From NCBI GenBank assembly GCA_030998015.1, contig JARWMV010000162.1:1-31837 (forward strand): DNA of 31,837 bases, in the 5' to 3' direction. The stretch comes from Ceratorhiza oryzae-sativae (taxonomy: Eukaryota; Basidiomycota; Agaricomycetes; Cantharellales; Ceratobasidiaceae). This document shows, piece after piece, positions 21,641 through 29,166 of the stretch (position 1 is its first letter; every line of letters begins with the position of its first letter). Both the position numbers and the translations under genes were made by a program. The notes beneath the pieces were generated by a model. That model did no database searches and had not been told where the DNA came from. It worked only from the letters and a program-made list of their open reading frames with translations.

Positions 21641-21891
21641 TATTTATGGAGAAAAATTTATTGCTTTTCAAAAATTGTCAGACATACGACGTTTAACATC
21701 TAATAATTTAAAATTAGATCCTTTTTCACTGGCTCTTGCTACACACATTGTTTATGACCTTTCAGCAGATGGAGTAAATAGAAAACTATCTTTATCGGAA
21801 CAATTAAATTTAATGAGTCTTAATTTAACTAATGTAAAACTTCCCACTTACACTGATAATTTGACTACCCCATCTATATTTTTTATTACCC

Positions 21892-22250
21892 GTGCACGCC
21901 TGCGAACGCCTTGGCTTGCCAAGGCGGCCCTGGCGTGCGCGCGGCTCGCCGCGAACGCGGCCTCGTTAACAATGCCCACGGGTCGTTGACCCTCCGCTTT
22001 AGCGGCTGAAATCTTGGGTTACACCTAAGATTTTAGCCGATAGAGCGGGGGCATTATAGGGTTTATTCTTGGTGACTGTAAATGGGGGGCTTAGCAGTAC
22101 CCCGCTAATCGATACCCCTGCCAAGACGTGCGCTAAAGCGCAGTTCTCTAGGCAGGGCGGCTGAAATCTTGGGTTACACCTAAGATTTTAGCCGATAGAG
22201 CGGGGGCATTATCCGCCTCCTGGATCTCTAGAGATCCAGGGAGCGGAGTT
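21892..22250 (-). repeat. Hairpin group inside remnant D (second)
   Basis: Contains two copies of the AGATTTTAGCCGATAGAGCG unit, one CCCTGCC/GGCAGGG unit and a CTGGATCTCTAGAGATCCAG palindrome near 22220. No coding sequence. Mirror at 13297-13655. Confidence 0.75.
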
Positions 22251-22440
22251 ATCCTAACAAACGACTTCAATAAACATTTATGAGCTTGAAATTGGGCGAG
22301 ATGTTGAGTCTTGGTTTAGGGATTCTCACGATGGACAATTGAAATGTATCCATCGTTACGGAATTGTTCTTCGGGTAAAATTATTAGTCATTTTGGTGAA
22401 ACACCATAAGAAGTTATACTTAATGGAGGAAATTCGGACC

Positions 22441-22805
22441 TAAAAAAGTTTAATTTTAATTAATACTTCCTATAAATTAATTCCAGCCTAAAATTTTATT
22501 TAACGCTTAATCTATGTTTTATAAACCGTCTTTGTTAAGCTTTTTAATTTAAATCAAATATTCACCCTAAAAAGAATAAAAGAGAAGGTAAGTAATTTTA
22601 TCTATTTACCTATTTTACCATACTCCACTAACTACCCCATTTTGACGGCACGGTTGTTTTTGCGCTGTGGACTCCGACTAAAGTAGGCGTTTCTACTGAC
22701 CCCCAAACATGTGCAGCTACGCTGCATTGTTTGGTGGGCAGCAACCCATTTCCACTGGGCCCCCCCCCAATGACTTACAGCATGTTGGGGGGGGTAGAGG
22801 ATGTG
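22441..22805 (+). other. AT-rich non-coding stretch in intron 2
   Basis: Lacks an ORF. The part 22617-22693 has a relative at the right end of the window. From 22697 it becomes CCCCCAAAC-type hairpins up to a DHE. It may hold an R-like intron element (CCGACTAAAG at about 22674). Mirror at 12742-13106. Confidence 0.5.
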
Positions 22806-22977
22806 CCGCGCGCGTTAGTTGCTGGTGGGACTTGTCCCACCAACCAACGTAAGCAATCGCAACCGTTTGCGATTGCTAGTGCGCGGAATAATATCGATAT
22901 TTAGCCGCCGGCTGAAAATGACGAGTGGTCGTCATTTTCTACGAGGGAATCTTTCAGATTCCCTCTAACGCCGGCGG
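22806..22977 (-). repeat. DHE 27 (short form, divergent)
   Basis: Mirror of 12570-12741; opposite in orientation to most right-arm copies. Confidence 0.93.
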
Positions 22978-23423
22978 GAGATCACTCTCTGACACTCGAG
23001 AATGCATGTAGATTTGGCGTCCCATCAATGGGACACCAAATCATGCACTCTCGGCCGCGCCGGCCGCGCTGGGGACGCCCGAAATGCGATTTCCAAAAAC
23101 ACCCCCAAACATGTGCAGCTACGCTGCATTGTTTGGGGGTGGTTTTGGGCCCTAGTGCCCCCCAAACATGTGCAGCTACGCTGCATTGTTTGGGGGGCAT
23201 CCACCCCCCAAATGAAGCAATTACGGGGCCTCTAAAATAGCTTTGCTATTTTAAGTGGCCCCTAATTGCATCATTGGGGGTCTACGGGCACAAGGATTCC
23301 TATGGAATCCTTCCATGCAAGATTTATAAAATCTTGCTGGACCGAAACCATTCGGGCGGTCCCAACGCGACGGTATGATATACCTTTAATATGTTAGTCT
23401 TATAATATGTATTTATTTTAACA
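22978..23423 (+). other. Hairpin-packed stretch before remnant B
   Basis: Holds the CTCGAGAATGCATG unit, two CCCCCAAACATGTGCAGC hairpins, a GGCCTCTAAAATAGC/GCTATTTTAAGTGGCC hairpin and the GCAAGATTTATAAAATCTTGC hairpin, then about 50 bases of AT-rich leader. No gene. Mirror at 12124-12569. Confidence 0.65.
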
Positions 23424-23661
23424 ATGTTTTATTTAATATCTTCTCTTCGAATATTTCTTTTTTTAATTCTACTTTGTGCCACGGCATTTTTATTCTATAT
23501 GGATTGTATTCAGTCAATTGGATTTGAAATGGCTATCTTTAGTGGACTATTATTTAGTTCTGCAGTTCCCATTAACCCCGCTGATGATAAACGCCACCGC
23601 TTAACTAATAAGGAAAAAGAACAATTTACTCTTTCTCAAAAACTAACAGAAATTGCCGTTG

Positions 23662-23754
23662 ACCCCCCAAACTGATGCAGCTATGCTGCATTGTTTGGGG
23701 GGGTAATGGCACTCCCAATACGCTGGCCCGTAGGGCTTGGTAACGCATTGGGAG
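23662..23754 (+). mobile_element. 93-bp twin-hairpin element with 7-bp target duplication
   Basis: Hairpin 1 pairs CCCCCCAAAC with GTTTGGGGGG around GATGCAGC/GCTGCAT; hairpin 2 pairs CTCCCAATACG with CGCATTGGGAG around GGCCCGTAGGGC. It is flanked by GCCGTTG at 23655-23661 and 23755-23761. Removing the element and one repeat gives EIAVGLILGD, the expected endonuclease junction. Small, non-coding and without a transposase gene, so any mobility would be non-autonomous. Confidence 0.85.
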
Positions 23755-23974
23755 GCCGTTGGGCTTATTCTAGGCGATCTTAATATTGAGAAACAAAAAG
23801 GTGGTGTCAATGCACGATTACGGTTTGAACAAGGAGTTATTCACAAAGAATATTTGTTCCACCTTTATTCTATATTTCAAGAATATTGTTCTCAAGTTCC
23901 AATGATACAGACACATAATCCTCTATCAAACAATAAAACAGGGAAAATACATTATAGTATAAGATTCAAAACTC

Positions 23975-24146
23975 CCGCCGGCGTTAGAGGGAATCCTAAA
24001 GATTCCCTCGTAGAAAATGACGACCGTTCGTCATTTTCAGCCGGCGGCTAAATATCGATATTATGCCGCGCACTAGCAATCGCAAACGGTTGCGATTGCT
24101 CACGTTGGTTGGTGGGACAAGTCCCACCAGCAACTAACGCGCGCGG
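23975..24146 (+). repeat. DHE 28 (short form)
   Basis: Mirror of 11401-11572, in remnant B. Confidence 0.95.
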
Positions 24147-24248
24147 ACCTTGTTTTAATGAGCTTTACAATCTATTTTACCTTGATGGTAAAAAAATAGT
24201 TCCATTAATTATTGCAGAATTATTAACGCCACTAGGATTAGCCTACTG

Positions 24249-24365
24249 CCCCCCAAACATGTGCAGCTACGCTGCATTGTTTGAGGGGCATCCGCCCCCC
24301 AATAAGGTAATGGCCCCCCCCAATACGTTTGTGACGCATTGGGAGGCCATTGCCTTGTTGGGGGT
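24249..24365 (+). mobile_element. 117-bp hairpin element with 6-bp target duplication
   Basis: Related to the 93-bp element: a CCCCCCAAAC/GTTTGAGGGG hairpin, then a nested pair CCCCCCAATAAGG/CCTTGTTGGGGG enclosing CCCAATACGTTTG/CGCATTGGGAGG. It is flanked by CTACTG at 24243-24248 and 24366-24371. Removal with one repeat copy gives GLAYWICDDGS, the family motif. Confidence 0.85.
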
Positions 24366-24589
24366 CTACTGGATTTGTGATGATGGTTCTTTTTGTAGAA
24401 CTTACCATGTAGTAATATTAAATACTCAAGGTTTCACAAAGGAAGAAGTTGAACTTTTAGCCAAAACTCTGAATGAGAAATGGGATCTCAAATGCACTAT
24501 TAACAAAGACGGTAACGGTTACATAATACGAATTCCAAAAAAATCATTACCTATTTTACATTCCTTATTAGGATCCACAATGCCAACTA

Positions 24590-24730
24590 CCCTCCGCGCT
24601 CTTTGATCGCCCGCAGGGCGGCCTAAGCGCGGAGGGCTCCACTAATCGATGATTTGCGAAGGCAAATCTACACCCTGCCTAGAGAACTGCGCTTTAGCGC
24701 ACGTCTTGGCAGGGGTATCGATTAGCGGGG
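24590..24730 (-). repeat. 141-bp hairpin composite (CTAATCGAT / CCCTCCGCGC type)
   Basis: An outer stem CTAATCGAT/ATCGATTAG encloses CCCTGCC/GGCAGGG (with TGCGCTAAAGCGCA inside) and GATTTGC/GCAAATC; a second stem CCCTCCGCGC/GCGCGGAGGG encloses GCCGCCC/GGGCGAT. Follows the end of remnant B. Mirror at 10817-10957. Confidence 0.85.
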
Positions 24731-24738
24731 TGATGCTT

Positions 24739-24971
24739 CAAACCCCCGCTTAGGGTCAACCAGCATTGTATTTATATATAAATACATGCTGTTGACCCGA
24801 GGGGTTTGGTTATCGAGGCCGCGTTCGCGGCGAGGTATTGCGAGGTACCCTGGAACTTTCAGTTCCAGGGTACCTCGGAATCAGACGCCGCGCGCACGCC
24901 AGGGCCGACTTGGCTTGATTATTGACCTTAAGGTCAATATGAGCCAAGGCGTTCGCAGGCGTGCACGGGTC
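24739..24971 (+). repeat. Hairpin cluster of the same three families as 27142-27388
   Basis: Same order, lacking the AAGCTT-centred stem pair. It directly abuts a DHE at 24972 and a composite at 24590. Mirror at 10576-10808. Part of the non-coding DNA between remnant B and the AP2-like ORF. Confidence 0.8.
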
Positions 24972-25143
24972 CCGCCGGCGTTAGAGGGAATCCTAAAGAT
25001 TCCCTCGTAGAAAATGACGACCGTTCGTCATTTTCAGCCGGCGGCTAAATATCGATATTATGCCGCGCACTAGCAATCGCAAACGGTTGCGATTGCTCAC
25101 GTTGGTTGGTGGGACAAGTCCCACCAGCAACTAACGCGCGCGG
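24972..25143 (+). repeat. DHE 29 (short form)
   Basis: Mirror of 10404-10575. Confidence 0.95.
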
Positions 25144-25207
25144 GTCTTTAAACCTGTTTTCTAGCACTCTTCGAATAAGTTGGTCTAGTAAGACCAACTA
25201 ACGTTCG

Positions 25208-25576
25208 TTGGGGCCCTCGCCAGGCTCGCCTGTGGTCCCTGTTGACTGGGCAGGGAAGAGTCTAGCTTGGCTAAGCCAAGTCAAGGGTAAAGAATATTGG
25301 CTTGATAATATTCAATCTTGGTTTAAATCCCGAGCAAATGATACTAAATCAGGCGAAAATAATATTCAGGCGGTTTTTGGACGAGGGCCATTAAAAGGGA
25401 GTATCGTAGCTTGGAAATGTGTCTTTCCTAGTGAATTTAATATAAAATCTCGACAGTTTGGTTTTACAAATGAATTTGAATCATTACAAGCACTTAAACA
25501 GGCTATTGAATATCGAGATATTTCTTTAAAATGCTACATAGATTCTCTGCTGAATAGCGAAAATGGCGTTAAATAA
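25208..25576 (+). CDS. Intron ORF remnant, possible AP2-like DNA-binding domain
   Basis: A 122-codon frame ending just before the 3' end of cob intron 2 (25602). The apparent start is a TTG inside hairpin sequence, and the first 20 or so codons are hairpin-derived; credible protein begins near 25285 (GKEYWLDNIQSWFKSR). The end, VAWKCVFPSEFNIKSRQFGF to LQALKQAIEYRD (25405-25520), has the pattern of AP2/integrase-type DNA-binding domains found in some homing endonucleases (a W..., strand, 'F.....E...AL..AI.YRD' pattern). That assignment is inference. No catalytic motif is visible. It is probably the 3' remnant of a larger endonuclease gene. Confidence 0.5.
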   Translation: MGPSPGSPVVPVDWAGKSLAWLSQVKGKEYWLDNIQSWFKSRANDTKSGENNIQAVFGRGPLKGSIVAWKCVFPSEFNIKSRQFGFTNEFESLQALKQAIEYRDISLKCYIDSLLNSENGVK

Positions 25577-25602
25577 AATCCGTTACAAAGTAGCTTCATA
25601 CG

Positions 25603-25891
25603 GCTAGGAGTTATAGCTATGTTTGCTTCATTGTTAATACTATTAATAATGCCAATCGTTGACACATCTAGAATTAGAGGTAACCAATTCAGACCAATAA
25701 TGAAATTCTTCTTCTGGGTATTTGTGGCTGACTTCTTCATCCTAATGTGGATTGGAAGTCAACACCCAAACTCACCATTTGTGGAAGTAGGACAAGTAGC
25801 TACAGCATTGTACTTTGCTTGGTTTGTAATTATTGTTCCGGCTGTTGGTATAATCGAAAACACTCTAATGGACCTTGCTTTAGAAGGTTAA
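25603..25891 (+). CDS. cob: Apocytochrome b, last exon with stop codon
   Basis: Starts with G (completing Leu), then LGVIAMFASLLILL, and runs through DTSRIRGNQFRP and the last membrane helices to IENTLMDLALEG and TAA. It covers roughly the last 95 residues of cytochrome b, with hydrophobic helices at about 25616-25655, 25700-25750 and 25800-25860. The ATG at 25619 is an internal Met, not the start; the frame continues upstream into the splice site after G 25602. It contains no hairpin or DHE, unlike its neighbours. The preceding intron ends with an ORF remnant. Another cob-like C-terminus lies at 28734-28784. Confidence 0.96.
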
Positions 25892-26215
25892 AGTTATCAA
25901 TAGTAAATGCCTTTCTGTTTCCCTCAACACGGGACTAGTAAGATCCAGGCAGTGGTTATATTTTTGGATAAAAATTGAAAAATGAAACTTTCAACCCCTC
26001 CTTCACTCTAAGGCAAATTCATGTTTTGTCACGCGGCGGCCTATGATCTGGCCGCGCCTAAAGGCGCGATCAGAGAGCGTTGGATCTAAGAAGTCCCCTT
26101 AACCATGGAAAATTTCTAAAAGAAGAGGTTTTTCTTTTTAACATGGAATAAAAATGTGAAATAGTTGCACATCACGTATGTGCAACTACTTCAGCCAGCA
26201 TTGTATTTATATGTA
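25892..26215 (+). other. cob 3' flank, non-coding
   Basis: No ORF. Holds AATGAAACTTTCAACCCC, a GGCCGCGCC/GGCGCG hairpin at about 26050-26080 and a stem GTTGCACAT/ATGTGCAAC at about 26165-26187 that is a sequence variant of the 22-bp palindrome of segment A. Mirror at 9332-9655. Confidence 0.6.
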
Positions 26216-26308
26216 CCCCGCTAATCGATGATTTGCCTTCGCAAATCATCGATTAGTTGAGCCCTCCGCGCTTAGGCCGCCCTGCGGGCGATCAAAGAGC
26301 GCGGAGGG
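26216..26308 (+). repeat. Shortened hairpin composite (93 bp)
   Basis: Like the 141-bp composite but without the CCCTGCC/GGCAGGG part, so CTAATCGATGATTTGC and its complement pair directly. Mirror at 9239-9331. Confidence 0.8.
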
Positions 26309-26317
26309 TTTATATAC

Positions 26318-26489
26318 CCGCGCGCGTTAGTTGCTGGTGGGACTTGTCCCACCAACCAACGTGAGCAATCGCAACCGTTTGCGATTGCTAGTGCGCGGCA
26401 TAATATCGATATTTAGCCGCCGGCTGAAAATGACGAACGGTCGTCATTTTCTACGAGGGAATCTTTAGGATTCCCTCTAACGCCGGCGG
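26318..26489 (-). repeat. DHE 30 (short form)
   Basis: Mirror of 9058-9229, downstream of cob. Confidence 0.95.
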
Positions 26490-26892
26490 ACATGCTGCCC
26501 TTGAGGAAATAATCATGCTTGCATGATTTAACTCAAGCTTCGGATCCGTCTGTGTACGGCTTAAGCCGCACACAGACGTCTCCTCTACAAGCGTGAAGTT
26601 GTTGCACGTACGTGCAACAATTTAAGCTCCGCTCCCTGGATCTCTAGAGATCCAGGAGGCGGGGTATTGCGAGGTAGCCTGGACCCCCGAGGTTCCAGGC
26701 TACCTCGGAATCAAAGTCCTTACTGCCGCGGGCTATTAACCCTGGGCATAGAAATGTTGTTGCCATTTCTTAGCCTTAAATCATCTAGGCAGATATTTCT
26801 GCCGAGAAGGATTTTCCTGGTACTTAACACCGTGTTACCGTATCTTATCCTTTACATGAAAATTGAAGCCCGTAGGGCCCAAAACCACCGTG
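26490..26892 (+). other. Non-coding, hairpin-rich stretch before remnant A
   Basis: Contains another CCGTCTGTGTACGGC stem and the ACGTACGT palindrome (26540-26622), a CTGGATCTCTAGAGATCCAG palindrome, a GAGGTAGCCTGG/CCAGGCTACCTC hairpin and AT-rich DNA of unknown origin (26710-26860). Mirror at 8655-9057. Confidence 0.6.
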
Positions 26893-27011
26893 AAGGTGTT
26901 TTTTGGAAACATCTTAAATCAAACTTACGTATTTAGCCCTAAACAGGCTGGAACTGGAAGTTGGGGACTTATAATTTGGTTATTTTACTTCATAGCCATT
27001 CTAGCAATGGC

Positions 27012-27104
27012 CTCCCAATGCGTTACCAAGCCTGTAAGGCCAGCGTATTGGGAGAGCCATTACCCCCCCAAACAATGCAGCATAGCTGCATCAGTTTGGG
27101 GGGT
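27012..27104 (-). mobile_element. 93-bp twin-hairpin element with 7-bp target duplication (opposite orientation)
   Basis: Same element as 23662-23754 but inverted relative to its host gene. The loop stem differs by a paired change (CCT/AGG for CCC/GGG). It is flanked by CAATGGC at 27005-27011 and 27105-27111. Removal with one repeat joins ILAM to AIFV in frame. Confidence 0.85.
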
Positions 27105-27141
27105 CAATGGCAATTTTTGTACTTTACACGAAGTCTATCAT

Positions 27142-27388
27142 ACCCCCGCTTAGGGTCAACCAGCATTGTATTTATATATAAATACATGCTGTTGACCCGA
27201 GGGGTAATGGATATCGAGGCCGCGTTCGCGGCGAGGTATTGCGAGGTACCCTGGAACTTTAAGTTCCAGGGTACCTCGGAATCAGACGCCGCGCGCACGC
27301 CAGGGCCGCCTTGGCTTACATTGACCTTAAGGTCAATATGAGCCAAGCTTGCTTGGCTTAAGCCAAGGCGTTCGCAGGCGTGCACGGG
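27142..27388 (+). mobile_element. 247-bp hairpin cluster in remnant A, flanked by TCAT
   Basis: Contains three families. One is a long stem around TATTTATATATAAATA (GGGTCAACCAGCA with TGCTGTTGACCC). One is a GAGGTACCCTGGAAC/GTTCCAGGGTACCTC hairpin. The third is a GC-rich GCCGCGCGCACGCCAGGGC / CCAAGGCGTTCGC unit with AAGCTT-centred stems. TCAT occurs at 27138-27141 and 27389-27392, and removal restores KSIIFDV. Mirror at 8159-8405. Confidence 0.7.
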
Positions 27389-27806
27389 TCATATTTGACG
27401 TAAGTAATCATGTATTTTGTCTACTTTCCCTTTCTTCTATAGTGCCTATTAAATCATCTGAAGAGAAAAGAACTAGATCTGTGCTGTTAAGCAAGGAAGA
27501 AAGACCCCAAATCACTTTACCTCCCTCCGCGCTTAGATCGCGCCAGAGGCGCGGCCCACGCGCGGAGAGCCGTCTCCAAATTCCCGCCGGGATAATTGAC
27601 GGAAGTTGATCTGGTCAGACCAACTGACTTTTTTGCAGACGTCAATTTCCCGTCGGGGCGTAGGGGAGTGAATTGAAATATATTTTAATTGGTCTCTGCC
27701 TGGGCGATTTATATATTCAGAAACAATATGCAAATGCAAGATTATTTTTTGTTCAAGGGGCTCCTAACAGAGAATATCTTGAACATTTGTATAAATTATT
27801 CAGTAG

Positions 27807-27968
27807 ACCCCCAATGATTGCAATGCGCGCCACAAAACTTGTGGCGCCATTGACCCCCCAAACTGCCATTCCTTGACAATTCCTTAGGAAATGTCAAGGA
27901 TTGATGTTGGTAATGGCCCCCCCCAATACGTTTGTGACGCATTGGGAGGCCATTGCCTTATTGGGGGT
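27807..27968 (+). mobile_element. 162-bp nested hairpin element in remnant A
   Basis: Outer pair ACCCCCAAT/ATTGGGGGT, with internal hairpins GCGCCACAA/TTGTGGCGC, TCCTTGACA/TGTCAAGGA and CCCAATACG/CGCATTGGG. Flanked by CAGTAG (27801-27806) and CACTAG (27969-27974), a near-match that may be a decayed target duplication. Copies lie at 170-331 (+) and 7579-7740 (-). Confidence 0.7.
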
Positions 27969-28163
27969 CACTAGTTATTGTAACCTGGAACCTAAAACAA
28001 CTAAAACCGGGCCCCACAAAGTAACTGGTGCTGAATATAGTTCTAGCTTGAGGCGGAGCTGCGATCGTAGGCGGGCACGGGTCAGGTTTAACACCCTTTC
28101 CTTGCCTTGCTTTAATATATTCTTTGAATTGTTCTATATCGATGGAAAAAAAGTAGTTCCTGC

Positions 28164-28335
28164 CCGCCGGCGTTAGAGGGAATCCTAAAGATTCCCTCGT
28201 AGAAAATGACGACCGTTCGTCATTTTCAGCCGGCGGCTAAATATCGATATTATGCCGCGCACTAGCAATCGCAAACGGTTGCGATTGCTCACGTTGGTTG
28301 GTGGGACAAGTCCCACCAGCAACTAACGCGCGCGG
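28164..28335 (+). repeat. DHE 31 (short form)
   Basis: Third copy of 527-698, in remnant A. Confidence 0.95.
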
Positions 28336-28733
28336 GAATCTTTTAACTCCCTTAGGCTTAGCTTATTGGCAAAAAGTCAGGCTTTTTGCAGATGATGGGA
28401 CAAGAAATAAACAGTGTCGATATGTTGAATTATGTACTCATTCCTTTACATTGAATGAAGTTGAGTTGTTAATCAATGCTTTAAACTCTAAGTGGGGCTT
28501 AAAATGCTATAAATCCAAAAGAGGTGATTCTCATACAATTAGAATCCCTGCTTACTCGCCCCCCGTGGTGGTGAGGACCGTCGCTTCGCTCTGGCCCATC
28601 CACCACGGGAGGCGCCTGATTCCGTCGGAATCAGAGTCCTCAGCGCTTAGGCCGCGCCTAAAGGCGCGATCAGAGAGTTGGAAATAGGAATGTAACATCA
28701 ATTCAATAAACCCGTTATTAACCTTCTTCCTGG

Positions 28734-28784
28734 GGAGTAACAGGTGTAATCGAAAATACTTTAATGGATCTTGCTTTAGAAAAC
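28734..28784 (+). pseudogene. cob: Displaced cytochrome b C-terminus
   Basis: Encodes GVTGVIENTLMDLALEN. The last 14 residues match the true cob end (GIIENTLMDLALEG at 25847-25888) with one replacement before the final residue and three silent changes. No upstream cob frame is present (TAA just upstream). It lies 3' of remnant A, so the order is cob end, endonuclease, second cob end. This fits replacement of the 3' end of the gene by an incoming endonuclease cassette, leaving the old end behind. Confidence 0.75.
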
Positions 28785-28794
28785 CCAAATTCAT

Positions 28795-28944
28795 ACCCCC
28801 GCTTAGGGTCAACCAGCATTGTATTTATATATAAATACATGCTGTTGACCCGAGGGGTAATCTTGGCTTGATTATTGACCTTAAGGTCAATATGAGCCAA
28901 GCTTGCTTGGCTTAAGCCAAGGCGTTCGCAGGCGTGCACGGGTC
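28795..28944 (+). repeat. Hairpin cluster after the displaced cob end
   Basis: The TATTTATATATAAATA stem and the AAGCTT-centred stem, ending GTGCACGGGTC directly before a DHE. Other copies at 1158-1307 and 6603-6752. Confidence 0.8.
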
Positions 28945-29166
28945 CCGCCGGCGTTAGAGGGAATCCTCAGATGAGGTAGCCTTGACCATGAGTCTCATGG
29001 TCCAGGCTACCTCCCATAAAGATTCCCTCGTAGAAAATGACGACCGTTCGTCATTTTCAGCCGGCGGCTAAATATCGATATTATGCCGCGCACTAGCAAT
29101 CGCAAACGGTTGCGATTGCTCACGTTGGTTGGTGGGACAAGTCCCACCAGCAACTAACGCGCGCGG
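28945..29166 (+). repeat. DHE 32 (long form)
   Basis: Third copy of 1308-1529. Confidence 0.95.

Larger units (their letters stand above)
20498..22440 (+). pseudogene. LAGLIDADG homing-endonuclease remnant D, in at least five pieces
   Basis: The reading frame opens directly after intron 2's S element (LEDFTEIVFLILIYAQNSEF at 20501-20560). After a 47-bp mini-DHE it gives GVPANFKLPPNFNPEEFRLV and ANGFFQAEGH (20761-20790), a recognisable LAGLIDADG motif. A DHE (20825-21038) interrupts it; 21041-21206 reads LSPQSLEFFLTLWYVLGQTG and continues to SESWDTILNS. A DHE and hairpins (21207-21640) come next, then 21641-21891 with QKLSDIRRLTSNNLK and HIVYDLSADGVNRKLSL. Hairpins follow (21892-22250), then 22270-22440 with YELEIGRDVESWFRDSHDG to a TAA. 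The order and family resemblance indicate one former gene. No piece can make a full enzyme. Confidence 0.75.
23424..24590 (+). pseudogene. LAGLIDADG homing-endonuclease remnant B, broken by two hairpin elements and one DHE
   Basis: An N-terminal hydrophobic leader (MFYLISSLRIFLFLILL...) leads to a linker DDKRHRLTNKEKEQFTLSQK. After a 93-bp insert comes GLILGDLNIEKQ (first LAGLIDADG motif, 23761-23796) and ARLRFEQGVIHKEYLFHLYS. A DHE (23975-24146) follows, then CFNELYNLFYLDGKKIVP and LLTPLGLAY (24150-24247). After a 117-bp insert comes WICDDGSF and on to GYIIRIPKKSLPIL (to about 24570). Removing each of the two smaller inserts with one flanking repeat restores EIAVGLILGD and LAYWICDDGS in frame. 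The DHE site lacks about three codons compared with remnant A. It lies in cob intron 2. Confidence 0.85.
20194..25602 (+). other. Intron 2 of the cob fragment, 5.4 kb, group I core near its 5' end
   Basis: P1: exon ACAAATT with IGS GGTTTGT (20206-20212). P-like TGCTTGGAAG (20228-20237), Q-like GATAACCAGCAAG (20290-20302), R-like TAGACTATACG (20372-20382), a P8 hairpin CAGCAATT/AATTGCTG (20438-20445 with 20459-20466), S AAGATATAGTC (20482-20492). P7 pairs GACTATA (20374-20380) with TATAGTC (20486-20492). It ends in G at 25602. The extra 5.1 kb after S holds endonuclease remnants D and B, a third ORF, DHEs and other hairpins. A nested second intron cannot be excluded: a possible R/S pair is GACTAA at about 22676 and TTAGTC at about 23394 (weak). 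A 48-bp hairpin (about 20313-20360) sits between Q and R. Confidence 0.8.
26893..28556 (+). pseudogene. LAGLIDADG homing-endonuclease remnant A, downstream of cob, broken by at least six insertions
   Basis: Hydrophobic leader GTGSWGLIIWLFYFIAILAM (26940-27010). A 93-bp hairpin element (27012-27104), AIFVLYTKS, a 247-bp hairpin cluster (27142-27388), then VPIKSSEEKRTRSVLLSKEE (27440-27505). Hairpins (27523-27668) precede ELKYILIGLCLGDLYIQKQ (LAGLIDADG motif at about 27682-27708). A 162-bp element (27807-27968), then a segment to FNTLSLPCFN, FELFYIDGKKVVP, a DHE (28164-28335), LLTPLGLAYW and VELLINALNSKWGLKCY, ending SHTIRIP. It is a paralogue of remnant B with the same order. Excising the DHE exactly leaves an in-frame VPANLLTPLG. 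It lies between the functional cob end and a second cob C-terminus. Confidence 0.82.

Noticed and set aside
25619..25891. ATG at 25619 as the start of a separate small membrane protein
   Set aside because: The frame continues upstream as LGVIAMF and joins exon 20148-20193 through a group I splice site; it is internal cytochrome b.
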